64,000 bases of DNA from Sphingobacteriaceae bacterium DW12 (GCA_000783305.1 JROE01000004.1:741376-805375); one strand, 5' to 3'. Counted from the first letter of the stretch, positions 8,197 through 17,978 are shown. Program-made: numbers and translations. Notes: generated from the letters alone by a model not told the origin.

Positions 8197-10701
8197 TTAA
8201 CCCATTTGAGGGTCTGTCATAGCGGGCGAGTCGGTCTCTACACGACCAGCATATTCGCGTAAGAAATGAGGGAAGCGATCAACAGTAAGCCCGAATTCGT
8301 ACCAATTATGGTGTTTCTTGTTATCTATTGTGACTTGTCTTTCTTGCCCTGGTTTGAGCGATACCCGGAGATCTATTTTATCGTATACATGACTATTGAT
8401 ACGGATGTTGTGCGCTTGTTTCTTGTCTGTATTTGATATTTTGATGACGATATTGCCCGATGGTCTGCCGGTCTTGTCTAGCTCATATATGCACGATGCT
8501 GTTATCGCTGGATCAACAGCGCTTCCTCGGAATGATCTTAGAAACCCATTCGGACCGTAAGCTTTGAGATCGTATTGACCATTTTTGAAATCAGCGAGTT
8601 TCCAAGCGAAATCTACAGAATTTCCTGCAGAGGTTGCAAACGGCCAAAAGGCTACACCATCTCTGTAATCAGAACCTGCATATACATTGAAAGGTGCTCC
8701 TAAGGCTTTGGCACCAAAGATATTGTTGGCTGCTTTAAAATCCAGTCTGAAAGTATCTGATGTGACTTGACCATCTATGTAAAGTTCGTACGCAAGAGCG
8801 TTGGAATTTTTTATTCCCGATTCTTGCTGTGGAAGGAAAGTGCTTTTTCTAGGTTGTTGATTGGCGCTTTCAATTTCCGAATTTGTGAATAGATGATAAT
8901 TGTTGGGTGATTGTAATTGTTTGGTTTTATTAATCTTGAACACTTGATCATTGCGATCCAAAAATGATGGATTGGAAAGAGTATGAGAAGATGCTTTTCT
9001 AAATACCGAGGTGAGATCACCTGTGATTGCTCTTCGCCATGTACTAATGTTGTCCTCGGTAATTGAACGGTTGAATTTTTTACTGAGGAATACTTCCATA
9101 AATTGGATAGTAGAGGTAATATCACATATTTCGGAGTTGACCCACCCTCCTTTTGACCACGGGGATGCTACAATGAGTGGAACCCGGTAGCCAAGCCCTA
9201 CCGGCCCTTCTGTTGCGTTTTGTTCGGATACACCAGATGCTATCTCTTGTTGCTTGCTTACATATTCATCCCTATAGTCTAGGTCGGCTGACGTCTTGCC
9301 TGAAGAGGGGTCATTGGGATTGGGGGCAACAAAAGGAGGAATATGATCAAAATATCCGTCATTCTCGTCATAATTGAGAATGAAGATTGTTTTTTTCCAT
9401 ACTTCTGGTGATTGGGTAAGGATGTTGAGTATTTCGGATGCATACCATGCACCGTACATTGGAGCGCTGGGATGGTCTGAGAAGTTTTGCGGGGCGACAA
9501 GCCAAGATACGGTAGGAAGGTTTCCATTTTTGACATCCTCCCTAAATTGGAAAAGAACATCTCCTTTTGGAACTGTAATGGGATATTTTTGTCCATTTTC
9601 TTCCATTATGACCTCTTCAACTTGATGATAATGAGGGTCTTTTTCATTGGTTTGGAATGCGCGAAGATGTAAGGATTGTTGATTTTGAGGGAGGGTATTG
9701 AACTTTTCTGTACTATACTTTTGCACCTCATTGCGGTAGCTATCTAACTGCTGCCGTTTGTTAGCGAGGGTGTTCTGTAGTTTTTGTACTTCTGCGGCTT
9801 TTGATTTACTGATTTCGGTTTCTAAGGATTTGATTTCTTGGGGTAGTTCTGCAATTCTTTGGTTTAAGAAATTGATATGGCTTGTCTTGTAGCGTATCTG
9901 ATATTGATCAAACCATTCCAAATTATTGTCGGTGAAATTACCCAACCAAGGCTCCCGGTCACCTCCAAGCTCATTTTGTATGCTAACCTCATTTTGATAG
10001 ACTTTCCAAGAAATGTTGTTTTCTTCTAGACGTTCGGGAAATGTTTTCCAAGAAGCATATTTGTTGAAGTACACATCTGAATTGCGGACGAGGGGTTTTT
10101 CTCCTTTTGCAGGCACGCATTTACCTGTCCAAAAGAAATGTCTATTGGTGGTAGTGCCTGTTATGGACGAGCAGAAGTGTTGATCGCAAATCGTGAAAGC
10201 GTCGGCCAGGGCATAATAGAAAGGAATGTCAGTGCGGGTATAATAGCCCAAGGTCAATGGAATATCTTGTTGACCCTTGACTCCAGAACGTTTAGCGTTC
10301 AGCCAGTTGTCATGCTTTCCGCCATTTCTGGCACTAGTTTGATTTTCCCACGAGTGTGGAAGATCTCTCGTCCATGCAGCATTGGAATTGTCAATGTCTA
10401 GACGGAACGGGGCATAGGTTTGTCCCTCTTTGTTGCTTTGCAACCAAACCAGGTTATTATTGGGCAAACGGATAGCTCTAGGGTCATTAAATCCTCTAAC
10501 TCCTTTTAGCGTACCGAAGCTATGGTCAAAGGACCTGTTTTCCTGCATCAAAAGGACGATATGTTCGGCATCATAAAACGTCGAACCTGGGGCCGGTTCT
10601 ATGGCTAAGGCTGCTGCAATAGAATCAGGAAGGGCGCTAAATAGACCAAAGGAACCGGTCAATAGCGCAGCCTTTTTTATAAAATCTCTTCGATTTTCCA
10701 T
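8197..10701 (-). CDS. Phosphocholine-type phospholipase C, Tat-exported
   Basis: The 834-residue protein starts MENRRDFIKKAALL, with an arginine pair at residues 4-5 before a hydrophobic stretch, a Tat signal. The catalytic region of the phosphoesterase family follows, with the hallmark QENRSFDHSFGTLKG near the N terminus and NYDENDGYFDH further on. The C-terminal third fits the pair of DUF756 beta-sandwich domains of non-haemolytic phospholipases C, as in Pseudomonas PlcN. It would hydrolyse phosphatidylcholine-type lipids outside the cytoplasm. A mid-protein segment (about residues 280-340) looks coiled-coil. Acid phosphatase AcpA-like enzymes share the fold, so substrate choice is inferred. 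Confidence 0.92.
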   Translation of the reverse strand: MENRRDFIKKAALLTGSFGLFSALPDSIAAALAIEPAPGSTFYDAEHIVLLMQENRSFDHSFGTLKGVRGFNDPRAIRLPNNNLVWLQSNKEGQTYAPFRLDIDNSNAAWTRDLPHSWENQTSARNGGKHDNWLNAKRSGVKGQQDIPLTLGYYTRTDIPFYYALADAFTICDQHFCSSITGTTTNRHFFWTGKCVPAKGEKPLVRNSDVYFNKYASWKTFPERLEENNISWKVYQNEVSIQNELGGDREPWLGNFTDNNLEWFDQYQIRYKTSHINFLNQRIAELPQEIKSLETEISKSKAAEVQKLQNTLANKRQQLDSYRNEVQKYSTEKFNTLPQNQQSLHLRAFQTNEKDPHYHQVEEVIMEENGQKYPITVPKGDVLFQFREDVKNGNLPTVSWLVAPQNFSDHPSAPMYGAWYASEILNILTQSPEVWKKTIFILNYDENDGYFDHIPPFVAPNPNDPSSGKTSADLDYRDEYVSKQQEIASGVSEQNATEGPVGLGYRVPLIVASPWSKGGWVNSEICDITSTIQFMEVFLSKKFNRSITEDNISTWRRAITGDLTSVFRKASSHTLSNPSFLDRNDQVFKINKTKQLQSPNNYHLFTNSEIESANQQPRKSTFLPQQESGIKNSNALAYELYIDGQVTSDTFRLDFKAANNIFGAKALGAPFNVYAGSDYRDGVAFWPFATSAGNSVDFAWKLADFKNGQYDLKAYGPNGFLRSFRGSAVDPAITASCIYELDKTGRPSGNIVIKISNTDKKQAHNIRINSHVYDKIDLRVSLKPGQERQVTIDNKKHHNWYEFGLTVDRFPHFLREYAGRVETDSPAMTDPQMG

Positions 10702-10830
10702 TGTATTTAGGTATTTGAAATAATACGGTATTTGAAAATTTGAGAAGGCAAACTACGGATATTGCCTATATTTAACAAATTTTTGGACGATAGCTTCTAT
10801 TACATCGCTATTATTTTTACATTACGGAAA

Positions 10831-11751
10831 ATGGAATTTATACCACAACGACCGCACAAACCGATGATGTCGATTATATTGCTCATTATCTTGGGTTTGG
10901 GGATTAGCATAGTGATGCAGGGTATTGTAATGATTTGGTTTGGGCTAATAAATAAGGATACCGAAACCGCTGTGGATTCAATCATGTCGGACCCTTATTT
11001 CGGGAAGCTCTTGTTGGCGGTGAGTAGTGTTGCGACATTTGGTTTGCCAGCTTATTTACTCTATCATATTGAAAAGAAAAGTGTCGCATATTTTCCTCAG
11101 GAGAAGCCCTTTCGCATATTTTATTTTGTTGTAATGTTCGCTGTTTTATTTGCTTTCATGCCAATGATGAATCTAATTGGTGATTGGAATGCTAAATTGA
11201 CACTACCTGAACCCTTAAGCGACATCGAACAGTGGATGCGTGAAAGCGAAAATAGTAAAAGTGGTATGATATCCAATATCGTGATGGAAACTAGTTGGGG
11301 TGGATTATGTTTGAATTTACTGATTTTAGCGGTTTTGCCCGGTATTTGTGAAGAGTTATTTTTTAGAGGGGGAATACAGAAAAATTTGGAGGAGCAATTT
11401 GGCAACTCTCATTTGGCAATATGGTTGACGGCAATAGTATTCAGCGCCATCCACGTGCAGTTCTATGGTTTTTTCCCAAGAATGATATTGGGCGTGCTTT
11501 TTGGTTATGCATTGTTGTGGAGTCAAAATATTTGGGTGCCTATCTTTGCACATTTTGTCAACAACGCTACCGCTACGCTTGTGGCATTTTATTATGCCCG
11601 TAACGGGAAGTCATATGAAGATTTTCATACATTTGAAAGTTATCCAGCAATTGTTTATGTTGGCAGTTTGATAATTACCGCGACACTTATATTTATATTT
11701 TATAATTATTCAAAAAAAATTACGAATGGAAAAAGATTGGGTGAAGATTAA
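10831..11751 (+). CDS. CPBP family intramembrane metalloprotease
   Basis: From the ATG at 10831 the protein has 306 residues and about seven or eight hydrophobic segments. Glu174-Glu175 and Arg179 form the EExxxR motif (CEELFFRGG); later histidines in AIHVQFYG and FAHFVNN complete the CAAX-protease/bacteriocin-processing (Abi) site. Members cleave membrane substrates or act in peptide immunity and protein prenyl processing; the substrate here is unknown. A TTG 23 codons upstream would add an unlikely leader. The last 26 bases overlap the next gene, which points to an operon of four genes running to 13420. Confidence 0.92.
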   Translation: MEFIPQRPHKPMMSIILLIILGLGISIVMQGIVMIWFGLINKDTETAVDSIMSDPYFGKLLLAVSSVATFGLPAYLLYHIEKKSVAYFPQEKPFRIFYFVVMFAVLFAFMPMMNLIGDWNAKLTLPEPLSDIEQWMRESENSKSGMISNIVMETSWGGLCLNLLILAVLPGICEELFFRGGIQKNLEEQFGNSHLAIWLTAIVFSAIHVQFYGFFPRMILGVLFGYALLWSQNIWVPIFAHFVNNATATLVAFYYARNGKSYEDFHTFESYPAIVYVGSLIITATLIFIFYNYSKKITNGKRLGED

Positions 11752-11941
11752 AACGTTTATGAATGCAATACAGGCCGAGATCGTCAAACAAATGTTAGCG
11801 GAGCACGCAATTAATGCCGTGATTTTAAACAAGCAAGATTCGTCTTACCTTTTTGGTAAGTTGGAATTGTATGTTGTTAAAGGAGATGAACCTCGGGCCA
11901 ATGAATTGATAATAGAATTTAATCCAGAAGAAGGAAATTAA
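11726..11941 (+). CDS. DUF2007-type putative signal-transducing protein
   Basis: This 71-residue protein has the DUF2007 pattern: a short strand, a helix that swaps ligands (AIQAEIVKQMLAEHAI), a further strand (NAVILNKQD) and a closing VVKGDEPRANELI helix. The family has a small ferredoxin-like fold seen also in PII-like signal proteins; no reaction is known. It overlaps the CPBP protease at its start and the CdsA gene by one base at its end, so the three are translationally coupled. CPBP-DUF2007-CdsA order is common in this phylum. Confidence 0.9.
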   Translation: MEKDWVKIKTFMNAIQAEIVKQMLAEHAINAVILNKQDSSYLFGKLELYVVKGDEPRANELIIEFNPEEGN

Positions 11942-12741
11942 TGAAGACCAGAGCAATTACAGGCGTATTTTTTATAATCATTTTAGTAGGAGCGCACTTA
12001 CTCGGAAGGGAGGTCTTTGTTGCCTTTTTCTCTTTACTCGGGTTGGCTAGTCTTGCGGAGTTTTATAAGTTGGTTGGGTCGGAAGAGAGTAAGCCGAATA
12101 TGCCATTGGGGATACTTGCTGGGGCCGCGTTGATGATTGGAGCTGGTGGTGCCTATTTAGATTACTGGGGTTTTAAAATGTTGTTGTTAGCCGTTCCTTT
12201 TGTTTTATGGGTATATATTGCCGCTCTCTACCAGGAGGAGAAGCTCCCTTTTCAAGGGATTGGATTTACTCTTCTGGGGTTGGTCTATACCGTATTTCCT
12301 TTTTTGGCTTTAGTAGGTCTAGCTTTTGTACAGGGTTCGTTTAACTATCTTATCCCCTTAGGGTACCTTATTTTACAATGGTCTAATGATACGGGAGCAT
12401 ATCTTGCTGGACGTAGTTTTGGTAAGCGCAAGTTGTTTGAGCGGATTTCACCAAATAAGACATGGGAGGGCTTTATCGGAGGAGTATTATTGGCTGTCGT
12501 CGTGGCATTAAATCTTTCTTATTATTTTGGTTCTTTGGAGAAATGGCATTGGGTGGTCATGGGGTTGACAATAGGCGTATTCGGTACGTTAGGAGACCTT
12601 GTCGAATCCATGCTAAAGAGAAGCTTAGATGTGAAAGATTCGGGCAAAATACTTCCGGGACATGGCGGGTTTTTAGATCGATTCGACGGGGTGCTTATTG
12701 CTGCGCCGTTGGTATATGTATTTTTAATGTTAGTATTGTAA
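11941..12741 (+). CDS. cdsA: Phosphatidate cytidylyltransferase
   Basis: The 266-residue integral membrane enzyme makes CDP-diacylglycerol from phosphatidate and CTP, the branch point of phospholipid synthesis. About eight hydrophobic segments are visible. The C-terminal family signature is complete: SPNKTWEGFIGG, then SMLKRSLDVKDSG and LPGHGGFLDRFDG. It begins on the stop codon of the DUF2007 gene. A shorter, divergent CdsA-like protein occurs at 33670-34380, and this copy is the better candidate for the essential housekeeping enzyme. Confidence 0.96.
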   Translation: MKTRAITGVFFIIILVGAHLLGREVFVAFFSLLGLASLAEFYKLVGSEESKPNMPLGILAGAALMIGAGGAYLDYWGFKMLLLAVPFVLWVYIAALYQEEKLPFQGIGFTLLGLVYTVFPFLALVGLAFVQGSFNYLIPLGYLILQWSNDTGAYLAGRSFGKRKLFERISPNKTWEGFIGGVLLAVVVALNLSYYFGSLEKWHWVVMGLTIGVFGTLGDLVESMLKRSLDVKDSGKILPGHGGFLDRFDGVLIAAPLVYVFLMLVL

Positions 12742-12751
12742 ATAGTCGATT

Positions 12752-13420
12752 ATGGCAAAGATAAACAAGGGTACTTTTTCTTTTTTGGAATTATTGCGTG
12801 AGCACAATAATCGGGAATGGTTTCAGGAGAATAGGGACATGTACGAGGCAGCGCTGACCGATGTACGCGCTTTTATCCGTGCGGTGATAGATGAATTATC
12901 AAAGATAGATCCACATATACATACCGATATCTCCGAGAATAAATGTTTATTTAGAATTTATCGAGACACCCGATTTGCAAAAGATAAAACTCCGTATAAG
13001 ACCTGGTTTAGCGCGGGCATATCAGTAGATGGTCGGAAACTTGATGGCCCAGAATACTATTTGCATATTGAGCAGGACAAATCTTTCTTAGGTGTTGGAT
13101 ATTGGCGCCCCAATAAAGAGCATTTAGATGCTATCAGACAAGAGATAGACTATAACGCGGAAGGGTTGCATAAGGCATTAGCAAGTTCGGGCTGGGAGAC
13201 GGGAGACTTATCGGCAGAGGATAAGTTGATGCGTCCACCTGCAGGGTACGATGCATCTCATTCGGAAATAGAAATATTGAAGTTAAAGAGCTTCATTCTA
13301 TATAAGAAATTCACAGATGTCGAAATGTGTTCTAAAAATGCATTAGAACAAGTCATCGCTGCGGCGGTAACAATGCTTCCCTTTAAAAATTTTATACATC
13401 AAGCGATTGATAACGATTAG
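12752..13420 (+). CDS. DUF2461 family protein
   Basis: The 222-residue product matches the TIGR02453/DUF2461 family over its full length. It starts with FSFLELLREHNNREWFQENRD-like sequence, has the central FRIYRDTRFAKDKTPYKTW stretch, and continues into GPEYYLHIEQD. The family is widespread in bacteria and fungi and has no assigned function. It follows cdsA by 10 bases and ends the operon; its 3' end overlaps the convergent anmK gene by four bases. Confidence 0.92.
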   Translation: MAKINKGTFSFLELLREHNNREWFQENRDMYEAALTDVRAFIRAVIDELSKIDPHIHTDISENKCLFRIYRDTRFAKDKTPYKTWFSAGISVDGRKLDGPEYYLHIEQDKSFLGVGYWRPNKEHLDAIRQEIDYNAEGLHKALASSGWETGDLSAEDKLMRPPAGYDASHSEIEILKLKSFILYKKFTDVEMCSKNALEQVIAAAVTMLPFKNFIHQAIDND

Positions 13421-14613
13421 TAGGGAAAGCTGATTTTTCCCATGCAGATTGCTGGAGAGTTCTTGATTGTACTTACATTGTCTGGTTGTCCAACCAAGGT
13501 TTCATTGGCTAGTACGGCAAAAAGACAAGCCTCTTTCGCATCGGGATTAAGCCCGAGGGCATCAAAAGAGGTTATTTTATAATGAGGCAACCCTTGCTTA
13601 ATAAGCTTATTAAGTAGAGGGTTGTGTAAGCCTCCACCGCTGATGTATACAGCAACATTATCCATTCCTTGGGTTTGTCTGCGTATACCTTTGACAATGG
13701 TCTGTGCTGAGAAATGACAGAGTGTAGCCATTATATCTGCTTTGGAAAGATTTTCAGTGCCAGATTGTTGCTGTTTTTGGGTGAGGTATGCCAAGTTGAA
13801 TAATTCTGGTCCCGTAGTTTTTGGAAACTCTAAATTGAGGAATTCGCTTTCTTCTAAAGCCGCTAATAGGCGAGGGTGTGGCCTACCTGTCTGCGCAATG
13901 GCGGCATCGCTATCCATCTCCTCATTATAATGTTGCTTCATATATTGATTCATCATCGTATTGCCTGGACCTAAGTCGGTGGCATAAGCCTGTAGGGCAC
14001 TGCTTCCATTGGGAAGAAAGGTGAAATTGGATATTCCTCCGATGTTGAGCAGAATCCGATTTTCGAGTTGGTCGGAAAAAAGTAAATAGTCACCATATGC
14101 CGCTAACGGAGCTCCTTCTCCACCCGCAGCGATGTGCTTTTGTCTAAAATCAGAAATGGTGATAAGTCCTGTATGATGAGCAATGTGGTCTCCATCGCCA
14201 ATTTGGAGTGTACTATTGGGAAGTTCGTGGTCGTGGGTTAAGCTTTGGGGGGCGTGATAGACGGTTTGCCCATGGCTGGCAATAAGGTCTACATGATCTG
14301 CAGAGACACCCCATTTGGCTAGCGCATCATTGATGAGTTGACCATGGACGTGGCCTATATAGGCATTGAGCCCACACAGGATTTGTAAGTCTATATCTCG
14401 TTTTGAGAATACAAGCCGTATATAGGTTCGGAATGCTGCTTGATAGTCTAATGTATCAAAGGCTACTAGTTCAAGTTTCGTTTCTTTTCCAGACCCGGAA
14501 AGTTTGCATAGTGCAACATCAAGGCCATCTAAAGAAGTGCCAGACATTAACCCAATAATATATCTTTCCTCCTTTTGAGCAATGCGGTATAGCTTTTCAA
14601 CCTGTGTATTCAT
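13417..14613 (-). CDS. anmK: Anhydro-N-acetylmuramic acid kinase
   Basis: The 398-residue enzyme phosphorylates and opens 1,6-anhydro-MurNAc to MurNAc-6-phosphate in cell-wall recycling. The N-terminal IGLMSGTSLDGLDVAL segment (about residues 20-35) is the family signature. LIASHGQTVYHAP, the DFRQKHIAAGGEGAPLA nucleotide-site loop, and YISGGGLHNP near the C terminus all fit. The ATG at 14613 gives a slightly long N terminus. It stands alone, convergent with the DUF2461 gene with a four-base overlap; its upstream region also serves gcvH on the other strand. Confidence 0.96.
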   Translation of the reverse strand: MNTQVEKLYRIAQKEERYIIGLMSGTSLDGLDVALCKLSGSGKETKLELVAFDTLDYQAAFRTYIRLVFSKRDIDLQILCGLNAYIGHVHGQLINDALAKWGVSADHVDLIASHGQTVYHAPQSLTHDHELPNSTLQIGDGDHIAHHTGLITISDFRQKHIAAGGEGAPLAAYGDYLLFSDQLENRILLNIGGISNFTFLPNGSSALQAYATDLGPGNTMMNQYMKQHYNEEMDSDAAIAQTGRPHPRLLAALEESEFLNLEFPKTTGPELFNLAYLTQKQQQSGTENLSKADIMATLCHFSAQTIVKGIRRQTQGMDNVAVYISGGGLHNPLLNKLIKQGLPHYKITSFDALGLNPDAKEACLFAVLANETLVGQPDNVSTIKNSPAICMGKISFPY

Positions 14614-14818
14614 CTGTGTTTAATTGCTGTTTCTACTATAAGAAAATATCTTAGGCTAAACATAATTAAAATGGTTTGCATTTGCGAATGCCGGACAGAA
14701 AACCGAAGTATTATCACGGGGTTAGCACGGAGTTGTTCTCTGTCGAGACTTGTCGAAATTCGGTAGGACAAGGATAGCAGAAGAAGGTTTAGCCCTCATA
14801 ACGGGTTGGCTTATTATT

Positions 14819-14848
14819 TTGTATTCTCATCTTATAATTCTATTTTTG
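14819..14848 (+). promoter_or_regulatory. Bacteroidota-type promoter of gcvH
   Basis: TTG at 14819-14821 and TATTTTTG at 14841-14848 are separated by 19 bases, the arrangement of a Bacteroidota primary-sigma promoter (-33 TTG, -7 TAnnTTTG). The gcvH ATG lies 16 bases downstream, implying a very short leader. Confidence 0.6.
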
Positions 14849-14864
14849 GAGAAAAATAAAGATT

Positions 14865-15245
14865 ATGAATTTTCCAGCAGAATTAAAATACACGAAAGAT
14901 CACGAATGGGTTCGTGTTGAAGGAGATGAAGCCGTAATTGGTATCACGGACTTTGCGCAACGTGAATTGGGCGATATCGTATTTGTAGATATCAATACGG
15001 TAGGAGATGAAGTGGCTGCAAACGAGGTTTTCGGCACGGTAGAAGCTGTAAAGACAGTCTCAGATTTGTTTATGCCAGTGACGGCAACAGTTTTGGCTGT
15101 TAACGAAGCAATTGATGCATCACCGGAGTTGGTTAATTCTGATTCTTACGGCGAAGGTTGGATTATTCGTGTAAAGTTATCTAATCCTGCTGAAGTGGAT
15201 GCTTTATTGTCTGCTGATCAGTATAAAGAAGAAATTAACGCTTAA
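14865..15245 (+). CDS. gcvH: Glycine cleavage system H protein
   Basis: The 126-residue lipoyl carrier protein shuttles the aminomethyl group between the P, T and L proteins of the glycine cleavage system. Lys63 in VEAVKTVSD is the lipoylated residue. [20 protein letters not shown] and [10 protein letters not shown] are characteristic. It stands alone; gcvT and gcvP are not in the window. A clear promoter and terminator frame it as a monocistronic unit. Confidence 0.97.
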   Translation: MNFPAELKYTKDHEWVRVEGDEAVIGITDFAQRELGDIVFVDINTVGDEVAANEVFGTVEAVKTVSDLFMPVTATVLAVNEAIDASPELVNSDSYGEGWIIRVKLSNPAEVDALLSADQYKEEINA

Positions 15246-15270
15246 ATTTTTTAGTGTACAAGTATTAAGA

Positions 15271-15300
15271 AAAAAAGGCTCACCATAGTGAGCCTTTTTT
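15271..15300 (+). terminator. Rho-independent terminator of gcvH
   Basis: A 13-bp perfect stem (arms 15271-15283 and 15288-15300) closes a CATA loop, with an A-rich 5' side and T-rich 3' side. It could also serve the opposite gene. Confidence 0.92.
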
Positions 15301-15327
15301 AGTGTGCGTATTTTGTCTGTAAGGATT

Positions 15328-16083
15328 TTACAGTGTATTGGTGATGTTGATTTCGGTGATGACCTTGTTGTCTTCTACCTGAACGGCAGTTGTGAGCTGT
15401 GCTTTTTTCGTCATGTTGGACTCCTTGTCTATCAAATAATAACCCAAAGTAGATCCAATTTGCTCACTGGCTTCATTTAACACTTTGGCTGAAATATCAA
15501 TTTTATAACCTTCGGCGGTCTCTTCTTTAAAGGTAGAGGTCGTGATGATCTTTGCGAATAATTCCCCTGACTCAACCTCGCTCTCCCAAGAGTCCCCAAT
15601 CTTTACAGGTGTCTCTGGAAAGGTAGTCGAAATATTCGTAAAGGAATTTTTATCTATCTGCTGGCCAATATTATCTGGCAGCACCACATCGATAACTTTT
15701 CCTCGTGTGGTCATGGTTGATATGATGGTCTTATTTAAGATGGAAGCGAATTGTTGTGCTAACATTTTACCCATTTCGTCCGTCTGCTCTTTTTCCGAAT
15801 CATAGTCCAGCGTCATCATGCCGGCATTAATTTGTGCTTTTATTGAACGGGCGGTGGTTTCTAGCGTAATTTGCTCCTCGGCTAATTCCTTTGGGTTTAC
15901 CTCCATTTTCATCTTCATATCCATAATAATGCTTTGTGGACCATCGACATCGGTCTTGAGGTCCATATCCATTTGGATAATCTTTCCGATCGGGGGATTG
16001 GCTCTCAGGGTTACAGGCTTTTGGGCAAATGCGGATAGTGTTAAAAATGAGCCGGTTAAAAGGAGTAATAGAGATTTGTTCAT
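15328..16083 (-). CDS. Secreted DUF6263-like protein
   Basis: The 251-residue protein starts at the ATG at 16083 with a clear signal peptide (MNKSLLLLLTGSFLTLSAFAQ). The mature part is beta-rich with repeated methionine-rich strands and resembles the Bacteroidota DUF6263 family of exported proteins of unknown role. A longer reading from 16122 would put a non-signal extension in front and is rejected. It sits downstream of pdhB in the same direction, with a terminator hairpin between them, so it probably has its own promoter. Confidence 0.75.
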   Translation of the reverse strand: MNKSLLLLLTGSFLTLSAFAQKPVTLRANPPIGKIIQMDMDLKTDVDGPQSIIMDMKMKMEVNPKELAEEQITLETTARSIKAQINAGMMTLDYDSEKEQTDEMGKMLAQQFASILNKTIISTMTTRGKVIDVVLPDNIGQQIDKNSFTNISTTFPETPVKIGDSWESEVESGELFAKIITTSTFKEETAEGYKIDISAKVLNEASEQIGSTLGYYLIDKESNMTKKAQLTTAVQVEDNKVITEINITNTL

Positions 16084-16104
16084 TGGTCTATAATTTAAGT
16101 AGTC

Positions 16105-16138
16105 AAAAAGAAAGCCCCTCATGTGCTGAAGGGCTTTC
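16105..16138 (-). terminator. Rho-independent terminator of pdhB
   Basis: On the minus strand an 8-bp stem (plus-strand arms 16110-16117 and 16131-16138, GAAAGCCC with GGGCTTTC) is followed by a T tract (A run 16105-16109 on the plus strand). It falls 20 bases past the pdhB stop. Confidence 0.8.
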
Positions 16139-16158
16139 CCAATGTATTATAATTTTCC

Positions 16159-17145
16159 TTATTTTTTTAGGTATGCGACCTCTTTAACGGCTTTAACTAC
16201 TTTGGTAATACTTGGCAGTGAGGCCTCAACCAATGTAGCAGCATAAGCAAGTGGAACATCTGCAGATGTCACACGGGTTACAGGGGCATCTAAGTAATCA
16301 AAAGCATCACGTTGTACTTTGTACGTAATCTCAGAAGAGATGGAAGCTAATGGCCAAGCTTCTTCAACGATTACAAGGCGATTGGTCTTTTTAACAGATT
16401 CAATGATGGTTGCGTAGTCAATCGGACGTACAGAACGTAAGTCAATCAATTCTACACTTACACCTTCTTTTGCTAACTCTTCAATTGCAGGAATAACTAC
16501 ACGTGGCACCATTTTTCCAAAGGATACAACAGTTACGTCTGTACCTTCTTTTACCACATTTGCTTTTCCGATTTCTAGATAATATTCTTCTTCGGGGACA
16601 TGACCTTTATCACCATACATGACCTCTGATTCCATGAAAATAACTGGATCTGGATCAATGATGGCGGATTTCAATAACCCTTTAGCGTCGTATGGATTGG
16701 ACGGAACGACAACTTTCAGACCAGGAGTATTGGCAAACCAGTTCTCAAAATTTTGGGAGTGCTGTGCTCCTAGTTGTCCCGCGTTACCTGTGGGGCCGCG
16801 GAATACTATCGGACAAGAAAACTGACCGCCACTCATGGAGTGTATTTTAGCGGCTGCGTTGATTATTTGATCAATTGCTACCAACGAAAAGTTGAAGGTC
16901 ATGAACTCAATAATGGGTCTAAGACCGTTCATCGCTGATCCTACACCAATACCAGCAAAACCAAGCTCTGCAATGGGTGTATCGATAACGCGTTTTGGTC
17001 CGAATTCGTCAAGCATCCCTTGACTTACTTTATAGGCGCCGTTGTATTCAGCTACTTCCTCGCCCATTAAAAATATTTTTTCGTCTTTACGCATTTCTTC
17101 GCTCAAGGCTTCGCGAAGTGCTTCTCTGAATTGTATTTCTCTCAT
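16159..17145 (-). CDS. pdhB: Pyruvate dehydrogenase E1 component, beta subunit
   Basis: The 328-residue protein is the transketolase-like beta subunit of the heterotetrameric E1 enzyme, which decarboxylates pyruvate with the alpha subunit and thiamine diphosphate and passes acetyl to the E2 lipoyl domain. It starts REIQFREALREALSEEM, contains GEEVAEYNGAYKVSQG and the conserved DTPIAELGFAGIGVG, and keeps ELIDLRSVRPID near the C terminus. The alpha subunit and E2/E3 are not in the window. It is monocistronic here, with a terminator hairpin just downstream. A branched-chain oxoacid dehydrogenase subunit is the main alternative. Confidence 0.95.
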   Translation of the reverse strand: MREIQFREALREALSEEMRKDEKIFLMGEEVAEYNGAYKVSQGMLDEFGPKRVIDTPIAELGFAGIGVGSAMNGLRPIIEFMTFNFSLVAIDQIINAAAKIHSMSGGQFSCPIVFRGPTGNAGQLGAQHSQNFENWFANTPGLKVVVPSNPYDAKGLLKSAIIDPDPVIFMESEVMYGDKGHVPEEEYYLEIGKANVVKEGTDVTVVSFGKMVPRVVIPAIEELAKEGVSVELIDLRSVRPIDYATIIESVKKTNRLVIVEEAWPLASISSEITYKVQRDAFDYLDAPVTRVTSADVPLAYAATLVEASLPSITKVVKAVKEVAYLKK

Positions 17146-17287
17146 CAGTTGTAAATAGTGTCAAATTCTAATACGCAAAACTACTATTATTTATTGATAT
17201 TTTGAAGGTTTGAGCTGTCAAATTTATATGACTTGAGATCCTTTTTACCAAAATATGAGCAAGCAAAGGGTTCGGTTATTGTAGAAT

Positions 17288-17908
17288 CTATAAAGGGGAT
17301 AGCCACTCCAGGACGACCGTGTTTAAATTCTTAATAGCTAACGGGATGTCCCAGCTTTCGCGATTGCGCTGTTCAACATAATTGGATATAGCGCGAATCT
17401 GTATACTAGGAATCTGTTGCCCATTGGCAGCGAGGAATACTGCTGCACCTTCCATTGATTCCAAATCAACATCGGGATGTTGATTTTTTAATTTCGCAAT
17501 GTTGGGCTCATGTCCGTGCACCTTGTTGACGGTAATGGCATTTACTTTTTTCAAAAGAGGGGGATAAAAAGGAGGGTTGTCAAAAGGAATAGGGCGAAAG
17601 ACTGAGACTCCGAATCCGAGGTCTTCTATCGAAAGGAAAGACTCTCCATCTTCGGCGCCTAACTCTGCAAATCGATCTTCGGTTACCTCAACGACCTCTC
17701 CTATTTTCAGATTACGATCGAAAGAACCTGCAATACCTAGATTAATAATTAAGTCATAGGAGTTTAATGCCAAGTGCTTTCCTAATGTGTAGGCCGTTTG
17801 GGTCATCCCGACCCCAGTGATTAACGTATCTATCGGATATGGTAGGGTTTGGGCGTTTAAGAGGGGTTGTATTTCGAACGATGTTGCTGCGACAATAAGT
17901 ATTTTCAT
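17288..17908 (-). CDS. mqnB: Futalosine hydrolase
   Basis: The 206-residue nucleosidase releases hypoxanthine from futalosine in the futalosine route to menaquinone. It resembles 5'-methylthioadenosine nucleosidases: MKILIVAATSFEI at the start, INLGIAGSF in the middle, and LESMEGAAVFLAA, the purine-nucleosidase ligand motif. AISNYVEQRNRESWDI near the C terminus separates MqnB from MTA/SAH nucleosidases. The ATG at 17908 is chosen over an ATG two codons upstream and a far-upstream TTG. It is divergent from the PTPS gene. Other mqn genes lie outside the window. Confidence 0.92.
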   Translation of the reverse strand: MKILIVAATSFEIQPLLNAQTLPYPIDTLITGVGMTQTAYTLGKHLALNSYDLIINLGIAGSFDRNLKIGEVVEVTEDRFAELGAEDGESFLSIEDLGFGVSVFRPIPFDNPPFYPPLLKKVNAITVNKVHGHEPNIAKLKNQHPDVDLESMEGAAVFLAANGQQIPSIQIRAISNYVEQRNRESWDIPLAIKNLNTVVLEWLSPL

Positions 17909-17978
17909 TAGCATAATTATAAGACCATTCCTAGACCACAATAATACTAATATTTACATAATTCTGAACGCAAAGCCT